A stretch of 64,000 nucleotides of DNA from Aurantiacibacter spongiae (lineage in GTDB: Bacteria; Pseudomonadota; Alphaproteobacteria; Sphingomonadales; Sphingomonadaceae). Of this stretch, positions 1 through 7,452 are shown in pieces (position 1 is the stretch's first letter; every line of letters begins with the position of its first letter). The DNA lies in contig NZ_RPFZ01000001.1 in the NCBI RefSeq assembly GCF_003815535.1, forward strand, positions 1,736,001 through 1,800,000. Direction: 5' to 3'. The translations under genes and the position numbers were made by a program. The notes beneath the pieces were generated by a model. That model made no database searches, was not told the origin of the DNA, and saw only the letters and a program-made list of their open reading frames with translations.

Positions 1-278
1 AGGCCCTGCTGGAAGACAGGCAGGGGGCGATCGGGTTCAACCGCCTCATCACCGATGCGAAGGTCGCCAAGATCAGCGTCGTGGGCATGGGCATGAAAAG
101 TCATGCGGGCGTCGCCGCCACCATGTTCAAGGCGCTGGCCGATCGCGGGATCAACGTACAGGCGATCTCGACCTCGGAAATCAAGGTCAGCGTGCTGATC
201 GACGAGGACGAGACCGAACTGGCGGTGCGCGTGCTGCACACCGCCTACGGCCTCGACGCGGCGGAGATCGCCGCCTAG
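1..278 (+). CDS. lysC: Aspartate kinase, C-terminal ACT region (partial)
   Basis: The reading frame is open from the window edge (codons begin at position 3) to a TAG stop at 276-278, giving about 91 residues. Aspartate kinase phosphorylates aspartate at the head of the lysine, threonine and methionine pathway. The visible part is the second ACT regulatory domain: a [11 protein letters not shown] strand, the [13 protein letters not shown] helix and [18 protein letters not shown], the classic ACT pattern of bacterial aspartokinase. The kinase domain lies upstream of the window. Allosteric control by lysine or threonine is a family property, not visible here. Confidence 0.93.
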   Translation, partial: ALLEDRQGAIGFNRLITDAKVAKISVVGMGMKSHAGVAATMFKALADRGINVQAISTSEIKVSVLIDEDETELAVRVLHTAYGLDAAEIAA

Positions 279-287
279 CGAGCAGGC

Positions 288-1100
288 TCAGTCGGCAGCT
301 TCGGTCTCCTTGCCCTGCGGCTGCGCCATGCGGCGGTGCAGCTTCGCGATGAGCGGGGCGGGGAGGATGTCGGCAACGAGGTATTGCAGCTTGTTCATGA
401 TGCCGCTGACCTCCTTGATCTCGCCCTTGATCAGGGCGTCGTAGCCGTCCTCGGCCACCTTGGCCGGGTCCGCCTTCTTCGACTGGCCGACCGAGGTATC
501 CTCCATGCCGGCCCGTTCGAAGAACGCGGTATCGGTCGCGCCGGGGAGCAGGCAGGTGACGACGAGATCGGTTTCCTTCAATTCGTTGGCGAGGCCCACG
601 CAGAAGTCGTCGATGAAGGCCTTGGTCGAATTGTAAACCAGATTGAACGGTCCCGGCATGTCGCCGACGATCGATCCGGTCACCAGCATGCGCCCGCTGC
701 CCCGCGCCTTCATCCGTCCCCCGATCTTGTGGATGAGGGAGATCGTGCCCGTCACGTTCGTGTCGAGCGCGTGCTTGATCGCGTCCCAGTCCTGATCGAG
801 GAAGGCACCGCCATCGCCATTACCGGCATTGGCGACGAGCACGTCCACGTTCCGGTCGCCGACCGCATCCATCACCGCGGCGATGCCGTCACGGGTGGCG
901 AGGTTGGTCTGCAACGTCTCGACCTCGGCCGCACCGAGCTCCCGGGCGGCGGTTTCGGCCTGTGACAAGTCTTCGTTGGCGACCAGCAACAGCGCGCAGC
1001 CATCCTTCGCTATCAGTTTTGTCAGTTCCAGACCGATGCCGCTGCTCGCACCGGTGACGATGACGAAGCCGGTCAGCTTGTCGACGGGGTTCTTGCTCAT
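288..1100 (-). CDS. Short-chain dehydrogenase/reductase (SDR)
   Basis: A 270-residue cytoplasmic NAD(P)-dependent oxidoreductase. Starting at MSKNPVDKL it shows the Rossmann glycine motif TGASSGIG near residue 20, NAG (VANAGNG) near residue 95, a catalytic serine in VTGSIVG and the YNSTK motif (Tyr-x-x-x-Lys). The same frame stays open far upstream, but that part is antisense-type shadow of the next gene; the chosen ATG overlaps the upstream dehydrogenase stop by 4 bases (ATGA), showing translational coupling. It is the last gene of a three-gene operon with a zinc dehydrogenase and an SRPBCC protein. The substrate cannot be inferred. Confidence 0.92.
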   Translation of the reverse strand: MSKNPVDKLTGFVIVTGASSGIGLELTKLIAKDGCALLLVANEDLSQAETAARELGAAEVETLQTNLATRDGIAAVMDAVGDRNVDVLVANAGNGDGGAFLDQDWDAIKHALDTNVTGTISLIHKIGGRMKARGSGRMLVTGSIVGDMPGPFNLVYNSTKAFIDDFCVGLANELKETDLVVTCLLPGATDTAFFERAGMEDTSVGQSKKADPAKVAEDGYDALIKGEIKEVSGIMNKLQYLVADILPAPLIAKLHRRMAQPQGKETEAAD

Positions 1101-2287
1101 TGTGTCGTCTCCATTCCGGGCTTCAGCACGACCTTCGTCCAGCTGTCCTGCTTTTCCCTGAAATTCTTGTACCCCGTCGCCGCCTCTTCCAGAGGAAGCC
1201 GGTGACTGATGAGGAAGGTGGTATCGAGCGTGCCGTCCTCGATCTTCGAGAGCAGGTCGCCGAGATAGCGCTGGACGTGGGTCTGCCCGGTGCGGACCTG
1301 CAGGCCTTTCTCCATCAGGGCGCCGAGCGGAAACTTGTCGGTCATCCCGCCATAGACGCCAGGAATGGAAACGCGCCCGCCAGGCCGAACCGCAAGGATC
1401 GCCTGTTTGAGCGCCTTTGCCCGGTCCGCACCGATACCGACCGTCTGCTTGGCGATATCGAGCAGGTTGTCGACAGCGAAACCGTGCGCTTCCATGCCGA
1501 CGGCGTCGATGACCGCATCGACCCCGATGCCGCCCGACATTTCCATCAACGCTTCGCGCACGTCGGTATGGCGGAAGTCGATGGTCTCGGCGCCCATCTG
1601 CTTCGCCAGTTCGAGACGGTGCGGGTAGTGATCGATGGCGATGACCTTCGATGCGCCCATGACGATCGCGGACTGGATGGCGAACAGGCCGACGGGGCCG
1701 CAGCCCCAGACAGCGACCGTGTCGTCCGGCTGGATTTCGGCATTTTCCGCTCCCATCCAGCCTGTCGGAAGGATATCGGAAAGGAACAGAACCTTGTCGT
1801 CCTCCAGATGATCCGGAACTGCGATCGGCCCGACATCGGAAAACGGCACACGCACATATTCCGCCTGACCGCCCGAATATCCACCGGTCAGATGCGAATA
1901 CCCGAACAGGCCGGCCATCGGGTGGCCGTAAAGCGTGGCCGACAGGTCCTGTTTCTCGGCGGGGTTGGAGTTCTCGCAGCAACTGAACTGCTCGATCTTG
2001 CAGTGGAAGCAACCACCGCAACTGATGGTGAATGGCACCACCACCCGCTGGCCTTTCTCGAGCGTGCTGTCCGCGCCGACCTCGACGACTTCGCCCATAA
2101 ATTCGTGCCCGAGAATGTCACCGGTCTGCACGGCGGGAATGACACCGTCGTAAAGATGCAGATCGGATCCGCAAATGGCGGTCGAAGTGACCTTGATGAT
2201 GGCATCGCGCGAATTGACGATTTCGGGATCGTCGACGGTTTCGACACGAACGTCCTTGGTGCCGTGGAAGGTAAGGGCTCTCATCAT
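1097..2287 (-). CDS. Zinc-dependent alcohol dehydrogenase (MDR family)
   Basis: A 396-residue medium-chain dehydrogenase, likely cytoplasmic. Catalytic zinc ligands are visible in AICGSDLH and GHEFMGEV; the structural zinc site is SCGGCFHC with a fourth Cys shortly after. The NAD-binding region carries VWGCGPVGLFA. Its length and N-terminal pattern match the glutathione-independent formaldehyde dehydrogenase/threonine dehydrogenase-like branch, but the substrate is not determinable. AGGAG lies 5 bases before the first ATG, and this start overlaps the SRPBCC stop by 4 bases. It is the middle gene of the operon running from 2934 down to 288. Confidence 0.93.
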   Translation of the reverse strand: MMRALTFHGTKDVRVETVDDPEIVNSRDAIIKVTSTAICGSDLHLYDGVIPAVQTGDILGHEFMGEVVEVGADSTLEKGQRVVVPFTISCGGCFHCKIEQFSCCENSNPAEKQDLSATLYGHPMAGLFGYSHLTGGYSGGQAEYVRVPFSDVGPIAVPDHLEDDKVLFLSDILPTGWMGAENAEIQPDDTVAVWGCGPVGLFAIQSAIVMGASKVIAIDHYPHRLELAKQMGAETIDFRHTDVREALMEMSGGIGVDAVIDAVGMEAHGFAVDNLLDIAKQTVGIGADRAKALKQAILAVRPGGRVSIPGVYGGMTDKFPLGALMEKGLQVRTGQTHVQRYLGDLLSKIEDGTLDTTFLISHRLPLEEAATGYKNFREKQDSWTKVVLKPGMETTQ

Positions 2288-2934
2288 GCATTCTCCTGTC
2301 GCGCTGCCCGGGTCTGATCCTTGCGCCGGGCCGAGGTGGCGATTTCACCAGTTTCCATCAGCATCTTGAACCGTTTCAGGTCGTGACGCGCCTGCACCTC
2401 GGGTTCGCGCAAGAAGGCCTTGGCGACGGCGCGGCCAAGTTCGCCGGCCGGCGGATCGTAGGCGACGATCAAACTGACACGCGTTCCGCGATCACCGGGT
2501 GCGTCGCTGAAAGCGACCTTGCCTTCGGTTGATATGTCCGACCCTTCAACGGACCGCCATGCTATGACCTCGTTCTCGCGTTCTTCGGTGATCTCGGTCT
2601 CGACGTCGACGGTTCGCCCTGCGGGGGCGCGAATCGTCCAGACCGCACGATCCTTGCCCTTGGCTTCGACCTGTTCGAGATTTTCCATGAAGGCGGCGAG
2701 GTTCGAGAAGTCACGCCAGAATGCGAACAATTCGGCACGCGGCTTGCGAATGGTTACCGTTCGCCCGATCACATCGAACTGATCGCCCGACCCCTTGCGG
2801 GCGGTATATCCGGGGGCGTCATCCTCCCCCTTCCTGTGCCGGCTGCTCAGAAAGGCTCCGAAGGCGGCCGCTCCTGCTGCAAGACCGAGACCCGCCACGA
2901 GCGCGATGGGTCCTGTGTCCCTGTCCTGGGTCAT
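2284..2934 (-). CDS. SRPBCC family protein with N-terminal membrane segment
   Basis: A 216-residue protein. Residues 10-30 are hydrophobic and glycine/alanine-rich (ALVAGLGLAAGAAAFGAF), a single membrane anchor. The rest matches the polyketide cyclase/START-like SRPBCC fold seen in YndB-like stress proteins: VTIRKPRAELFAFWRDFSNL, then AVWTIRAPAG and a long C-terminal helix. The start is the ATG at 2932-2934, with AGGAGA 6 bases upstream; an in-frame TTG one codon earlier is less likely. It is first in a 4-base-overlap operon with two dehydrogenases. The ligand is unknown. Confidence 0.82.
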   Translation of the reverse strand: MTQDRDTGPIALVAGLGLAAGAAAFGAFLSSRHRKGEDDAPGYTARKGSGDQFDVIGRTVTIRKPRAELFAFWRDFSNLAAFMENLEQVEAKGKDRAVWTIRAPAGRTVDVETEITEERENEVIAWRSVEGSDISTEGKVAFSDAPGDRGTRVSLIVAYDPPAGELGRAVAKAFLREPEVQARHDLKRFKMLMETGEIATSARRKDQTRAARQENA

Positions 2935-3105
2935 CAAGTTTCTCCTGTTGCGTCATAGACATGAAAAACCGATCCTTCCTGCGGTTCCGAAACGGACCGC
3001 GAGGCAGGCCGAGGTGTTCGCTCAAGCGGACCGGCTGCCGTATTCGTGCCTTCCGGCCGCGGCACGTCTTGTCCGTCCCCGGCGGCGCATCTATGCGTTC
3101 GGCGC

Positions 3106-4116
3106 ATGAGCACCTATCCAAAGACGCAGGCCCTGATGGCGCGTGGTCGCGATTTCCTCGGCTCCGACCATGCGATCATGTGTGGAGCGATGAGCTGGGT
3201 ATCGGAACGCAACCTCGTTGCAGCTATCAGCAATGGCGGCGGCTTCGGGGTGATCGCCTGCGGTGCGATGACCCCCGAATTGCTGGACGCCGAAATTACC
3301 GGCACGAAGGCGCTGACCGACCGACCCTTCGGCGTGAACCTCATCACCATGCATCCCGATCTCGGCGACCTGATCGCCATCTGCGTGAAGCATGAAGTCG
3401 GGCATGTCGTTCTGGCCGGCGGAGTGCCCCCGCGTTGCAGCGTCGAAGCGATCAAGCAGAGCGGGGCCAAGGTCGTCGTCTTCGCGCCGACGCTGGCCCT
3501 GGCGAAAAAGCTGCTGCGCTCGGGTGCGGATGCGCTCGTCATCGAGGGGATGGAGGCCGGCGGTCATATCGGTCCGGTATCGACCAGCGTTCTGGCACAG
3601 GAATTCCTGCCCGCGCTGGCGAAGGAACATCTCGTCTTCGTCGCTGGCGGGATCGGTCGCGGGGAAGCGATAGCCGGCTACCTGGAAATGGGCGCGGCCG
3701 GTGTACAGCTGGGAACCCGCTTCGCCTGCGCCAGCGAGAGCATTGCGCATGACAGGTTCAAGCAGGCATTCTTCCGTGCCAACGCGCGCGATGCGGTCGC
3801 TTCGGTCCAGGTCGATGCCCGGCTGCCGGTCATTCCGGTACGCGCGCTGAAGAACAAGGGCACCGAGGAGTTTACTGCAAAACAGCGCGAAGTCGCCGGC
3901 GTTCTCGACCGTGAGGAAATCGCCATGGCCGAGGCGCAGTTGCAGATCGAGCATTACTGGGCCGGGGCGTTACGCCGGGCGGTCATCGACGGTGATACCG
4001 AGAACGGTTCGCTGATGGCCGGTCAGTCGGTCGGAATGGTGAAGGAGGAAGAGCCCGCCGCACAGATAATCGCTCGCCTCATGGAAGAAAGCGAGACGGC
4101 GCTGACGCGGCGGTAG
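3106..4116 (+). CDS. Nitronate monooxygenase / NAD(P)H-dependent flavin oxidoreductase
   Basis: A 336-residue FMN TIM-barrel enzyme of the 2-nitropropane dioxygenase family. Diagnostic segments are CGAMSWVSERNLVAAISNGGGFG near the N-terminus, GTKALTDRPFGVNLI, ALVIEGMEAGGHIG with the catalytic-region His, and FVAGGIGRGEAIAGYLEMGA, then GVQLGTRFACASES at the phosphate-binding end. The frame can extend 20 codons upstream to 3046, but the MSTYPKTQ start fits family length. It is transcribed away from the SRPBCC operon, with a 171-base interval between them. It oxidises alkyl nitronates or serves as an enoyl reductase-like enzyme; which one is not decidable. Confidence 0.93.
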   Translation: MSTYPKTQALMARGRDFLGSDHAIMCGAMSWVSERNLVAAISNGGGFGVIACGAMTPELLDAEITGTKALTDRPFGVNLITMHPDLGDLIAICVKHEVGHVVLAGGVPPRCSVEAIKQSGAKVVVFAPTLALAKKLLRSGADALVIEGMEAGGHIGPVSTSVLAQEFLPALAKEHLVFVAGGIGRGEAIAGYLEMGAAGVQLGTRFACASESIAHDRFKQAFFRANARDAVASVQVDARLPVIPVRALKNKGTEEFTAKQREVAGVLDREEIAMAEAQLQIEHYWAGALRRAVIDGDTENGSLMAGQSVGMVKEEEPAAQIIARLMEESETALTRR

Positions 4117-4132
4117 GCCCTGACTTTCCCGA

Positions 4133-4462
4133 CTAGGAAACCTGGAAATCCACTATCCGTCCATCGCTGCGGAAGGCGCAGCGAAACTGCCGGGAATAGC
4201 GATTGCGTTCCTCGACCGAGCCGTAAACTTCGACGATGTCACGGCTTTGCCGGACATCGGCGATCTGCACCCGGCCGTAGCGCGACGCTTCCCGGCCGCA
4301 CGCCTCGACGGCGGCGCGTTCGAACTGCGAACCGCTGTTCCGGGTGTTTCCGCCGAAGACGCCGCCGAGCAAACCACCGAGCGGGTTGCCGCCATAGCCG
4401 GCGGCGCATCCGCTCAGCAGCATCGAACCGGCGAGCATGGCGGGGACGAGTATCTTCTTCAT
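4133..4462 (-). CDS. Small lipoprotein with glycine-rich linker
   Basis: A 109-residue predicted lipoprotein. The start MKKILVPAMLAG is followed by the lipobox LLSGC at about residues 17-21, so Cys21 would be lipidated. A glycine-rich stretch (GGNPLGGLLGGVFGG) precedes a small folded domain that contains two Cys. GAGGAG sits about 6 bases before this ATG, favouring it over an in-frame ATG 10 codons upstream. The domain resembles proteobacterial proteins of unknown function exported to the envelope. It converges with the nitronate monooxygenase gene. Confidence 0.82.
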   Translation of the reverse strand: MKKILVPAMLAGSMLLSGCAAGYGGNPLGGLLGGVFGGNTRNSGSQFERAAVEACGREASRYGRVQIADVRQSRDIVEVYGSVEERNRYSRQFRCAFRSDGRIVDFQVS

Positions 4463-4517
4463 CAGTGGCTCCTCATTGTCGATCTTCGCCACGTCCCTGC
4501 CGTGCCGAGCTTGCTAA

Positions 4518-4559
4518 ACTACGGTATCGCCTTGCGATTGTTCCTCGGGCAACCGTAGT
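4518..4559. repeat. 8-bp inverted repeat in intergenic region
   Basis: ACTACGGT at 4518-4525 is mirrored exactly by ACCGTAGT at 4552-4559, with a 26-base loop. It lies between the end of the demethylase-like gene and the lipoprotein gene, both on the minus strand. There is no T-run, so it is a weak terminator or operator candidate at best. Confidence 0.35.
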
Positions 4560-4590
4560 CTGCTCGTTCTGACACGGACGCCGCCATACG

Positions 4591-5907
4591 TTAAAGGCGC
4601 GCTTCGACCGTCGCCTTGACCCGCATCTGCCTATGCGGCTCTACACACGCTTTCTCGGTTCCACCCGCTCGCTCGCCCCAGATCAGGTCGAGTTCCACGC
4701 CCTGTGGCACTTCATGATCGACGGTGGCGAGAGAAAACACCGCTTTCCGGTTCCAGTCGTAACTGGCGAGAAAGGACAGTCCGACGGTGTTGCCATCAGC
4801 ATCGTCCAGCGCATCGTACTGGCAATCGGCGTAACCGCCGACCGGAAGGGCGAAGAACTTGTATTGCTCCCCGCCGGGCGCAAGCATCGAGGTCCAAAGC
4901 CGTTTCACGTCCTTCGCCCGCCACCGCATGAGCACGGGCCTGCGCTCTTCGTCGGGATTGCGATCCTTCAAGGTTTCGCAACCAGGAAAGTCGTGATCGA
5001 AACAGACGTGCTTCCCGAACCCCAGTTCCCACGGGTTGCAGTAGTAATCGTCGACGACGTCGCTGACAAAGGAACCGCCCAGCGTAAGCCCGGCTTCGCG
5101 AGAGTCGGCGCGCAGCCATTTGCGAAAATCGACCATCAGCTCGCCGGTATGGATCGCGGGCAGGTAGTTTGGAACCCTTCGACCCGATATGGCCTCGGAT
5201 GCCTGCGCCCTGCGCCCGACGGGCACGAGGCCGAACGATTTTCCAGCCTGCATGATCGCTTCGCGCAGCACGACGCGTTCGGAACGCGGCCCGGCGATTT
5301 CCAGACCCCGGCGACCGCCCCGGTCAATCCGCGCGGCGGTGACGCGCGAGCCACCCACCTTCGCGGCGAGGCTTTGCCGGGACGGCATGCTGCCCAGGTC
5401 ACCGATACCCAGCGCTGCCACGACATCGGCTGCGCGCGGCCCGTGTATCTGAAACCTGGCCTGGCCGGACAGCGCAGGCGTCCTCGCGACCTCGATACCG
5501 CTGGACTGCACGGTCGCACGGTATTCGAGCCAGCTCGCCATGGCGGACCGGCCGGTATAGATGAAGCGATCCTCCGCGAGGCGGCAGATCACTCCGTCGC
5601 CGATGACGCGGCCGTAGAAGTTCGTCGCGACACAATGGCGACCTTCTCCCTCTTTCCAGTTCTGCGACGAGTTGACGATACTTCCCCCGATCAGGGAGGC
5701 CGCATCCGCGCCGGACAGTCGCGTTTCGACAAGCTCGTCCGTCAGGTCGAACAGAGCTGCACTGTGATCCCACGCCCACTGTTCGTCGCGCCAGTTCGAG
5801 AATTCGGCTGGCACTCCCGATGGTGGTGAAGGTTCTTGCCACCTGTTTCGCAACCAGTGGGCGACGTTGCCCGCATCCGCGACGAGGTCATGCAGCGTTT
5901 CGGTCAT
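4591..5907 (-). CDS. GcvT-fold protein, LigM/DesA-like O-demethylase family
   Basis: A 438-residue protein of the aminomethyltransferase (GcvT) fold. The N-terminal segment PAEFSNWRDEQWAWDHSAAL and the following GRVIGDGVICRL, then YRATVQSSGIEV, match the order of blocks in tetrahydrofolate-dependent vanillate/syringate O-demethylases of Sphingobium (LigM, DesA, about 470 residues). The C-terminal half ends with a GcvT C-terminal barrel. The start MTETLHD at 5907 is chosen over an upstream in-frame ATG because it removes a low-complexity leader unlike the family. No other aromatic-degradation gene is adjacent apart from a dienelactone hydrolase transcribed divergently. Substrate is inference. 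Confidence 0.72.
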   Translation of the reverse strand: MTETLHDLVADAGNVAHWLRNRWQEPSPPSGVPAEFSNWRDEQWAWDHSAALFDLTDELVETRLSGADAASLIGGSIVNSSQNWKEGEGRHCVATNFYGRVIGDGVICRLAEDRFIYTGRSAMASWLEYRATVQSSGIEVARTPALSGQARFQIHGPRAADVVAALGIGDLGSMPSRQSLAAKVGGSRVTAARIDRGGRRGLEIAGPRSERVVLREAIMQAGKSFGLVPVGRRAQASEAISGRRVPNYLPAIHTGELMVDFRKWLRADSREAGLTLGGSFVSDVVDDYYCNPWELGFGKHVCFDHDFPGCETLKDRNPDEERRPVLMRWRAKDVKRLWTSMLAPGGEQYKFFALPVGGYADCQYDALDDADGNTVGLSFLASYDWNRKAVFSLATVDHEVPQGVELDLIWGERAGGTEKACVEPHRQMRVKATVEARL

Positions 5908-6094
5908 GATATCGAGGGCCTCATGAAAAGGGGAGCGGGCGGCGGGCAGCGAAGTTCCGCCGGGTCGGGCGGAGTGTTCCGCTGACGAGGCGCCGCGGGC
6001 AGTCCTTCTACGGTTCAAGATGTGGCGCGACCCTTTATTCGAGATAGGTCTCTGCTACCTTGCACCCCACCGGGTAGATTGGAGATTGAACGCG

Positions 6095-6982
6095 ATGTGC
6101 AGCCAGGATCAGCTTCGAGCGATGGGCGTGACAAAGGATGGCGGTTTCAATCGCCGACAGTTTGCGGTGATCGGCGCGCTCGCGGGTGCTGGCAGCACCT
6201 TGGCGGCCTGCGCGCCGATCGCCGGCCCCGGTAGAGGCGAGCTTGTTCAGCAGAACGTGAGTTTCTCGGCCCCCGGCGGGACGTTCGACGGCGTGTTCAT
6301 CCATCCGGCAGAGGGTAGCTGGCCCGCTGTGGTCCTGTGGCCCGATATTGCCGGATTGCGACCGGCCCCGATCGAAATGGGTCGCAGGCTGGCACAGTCG
6401 GGTTATGCCGTTCTGGTCGGCAACCCCTATTACCGGAACGTCGCCGGACAGCAGTTCGCCGACTTCGAGGAGTTTCGCACGGAGAACGGTTTCGAGAAGG
6501 TCGGGCCGTGGCGGGCCGACAATTCCAACGAGAACGTCATGGCGACGACCCGGGCGCTAGTGTCGTGGCTCGACGGGCAGGCGGCCGTCGACGCCAATTC
6601 CGGCATCGGCATCCAGGGGTACTGTATGACCGGGGGGTGGTCCATCATCGGGGCGGCAGCGGTGCCGGGGCGGGTAAAGGCGGCCGCCAGCTTCCACGGC
6701 GGTGGCCTCGTGGGCGATGCGGCGTCGGCGCCCGTCAACCTGCTGGATGACATGGCCAACGGTGCAGGGGCATTGATAGCGATCGCACGAAACGACGATG
6801 CCGACAATCCGGAGGCGAAAACGCTGCTGCGCGATGCGGGCGAGAAGTCCGCAGCCAGTGTCGAGGTGGAGGTCTACGATGGCGACCACGGCTGGACCGT
6901 GCTCGACAGTCCCGCCTATGCCCAGGGCGAGGCGGAGCGCGCATGGACCGCGTTGCTGCGACTTTACCGGGACGAACTCTAA
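6095..6982 (+). CDS. Dienelactone hydrolase family protein with Tat-like leader
   Basis: A 295-residue alpha/beta hydrolase. Near residues 18-40 it has NRRQFAVIGALAGAG followed by STLAACAP, a twin-arginine-like signal with a possible lipobox Cys, so it is probably exported. The nucleophile motif is QGYCMTGG, with the cysteine nucleophile typical of dienelactone hydrolases; the acid and histidine come from the C-terminal part (YDGDHGWTV). GGAG is 10 bases before the ATG at 6095; an upstream ATG at 6020 lacks a ribosome site. It is divergent from the LigM-like gene, suggesting possible co-function in aromatic breakdown, but the export signal argues for a different role. Confidence 0.83.
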   Translation: MCSQDQLRAMGVTKDGGFNRRQFAVIGALAGAGSTLAACAPIAGPGRGELVQQNVSFSAPGGTFDGVFIHPAEGSWPAVVLWPDIAGLRPAPIEMGRRLAQSGYAVLVGNPYYRNVAGQQFADFEEFRTENGFEKVGPWRADNSNENVMATTRALVSWLDGQAAVDANSGIGIQGYCMTGGWSIIGAAAVPGRVKAAASFHGGGLVGDAASAPVNLLDDMANGAGALIAIARNDDADNPEAKTLLRDAGEKSAASVEVEVYDGDHGWTVLDSPAYAQGEAERAWTALLRLYRDEL

Positions 6983-7176
6983 AACCCGTAAGAACGCCTT
7001 GCTTACCCGGGCAGGTTGAGCCGAACTCAGGGCTCACCTTGCTCCGTTTTCCTGTTCGACTCCGGGCTCGGGAACCCGCGGGACCGAAGGATTGTTGAAT
7101 CGGGCAACGTTACGTCTGTCTGCCTCCGGCACCTGATCGCGGCGTTATTCGGAACCAACCAAAGCGGGGACTGACC

Positions 7177-7446
7177 ATGAGACTCCATCATATCGCCACC
7201 ATCGGCCTGGCCGCCGTCACGCTGGGCGCCTGCTCGACCTATGACGACGACTACGAGGAAACCTATGTGGCCGAAGCGCCTCCCGTCGGACCGGGCGCGC
7301 TCGTCGGAACAGTCGCAGCCGATCGTGACGGAAACGGCGTCGTGGACGGTTATTACGATGCGAACGGCAATTACTTCGCCTTCCAGGCCCCGCCGTGTCC
7401 CCCACCGCCGCAGCCCACGGTACAGCCTTACGGGGAACGGGGCTGA
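7177..7446 (+). CDS. Small secreted lipoprotein
   Basis: An 89-residue predicted lipoprotein. MRLHHIATIGLAAVTLGAC gives a short signal peptide with lipobox TLGAC (Cys19). The mature part is acidic (STYDDDYEET), carries a DRDGNGVVDGYYD segment resembling an EF-hand-like calcium loop, and ends in a proline-rich tail. AAGCGGGGA precedes the ATG. It sits 6 bases upstream of the L,D-transpeptidase gene on the same strand, so the two may be cotranscribed. The function is unknown; a calcium-binding envelope protein is conjecture. Confidence 0.72.
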   Translation: MRLHHIATIGLAAVTLGACSTYDDDYEETYVAEAPPVGPGALVGTVAADRDGNGVVDGYYDANGNYFAFQAPPCPPPPQPTVQPYGERG

Positions 7447-7452
7447 CCACGA

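Noticed and set aside
288-2021. 577-residue fusion of the SDR with upstream sequence
   Set aside because: The upstream part overlaps the alcohol dehydrogenase in another frame; the SDR start at 1100 couples to it by ATGA.
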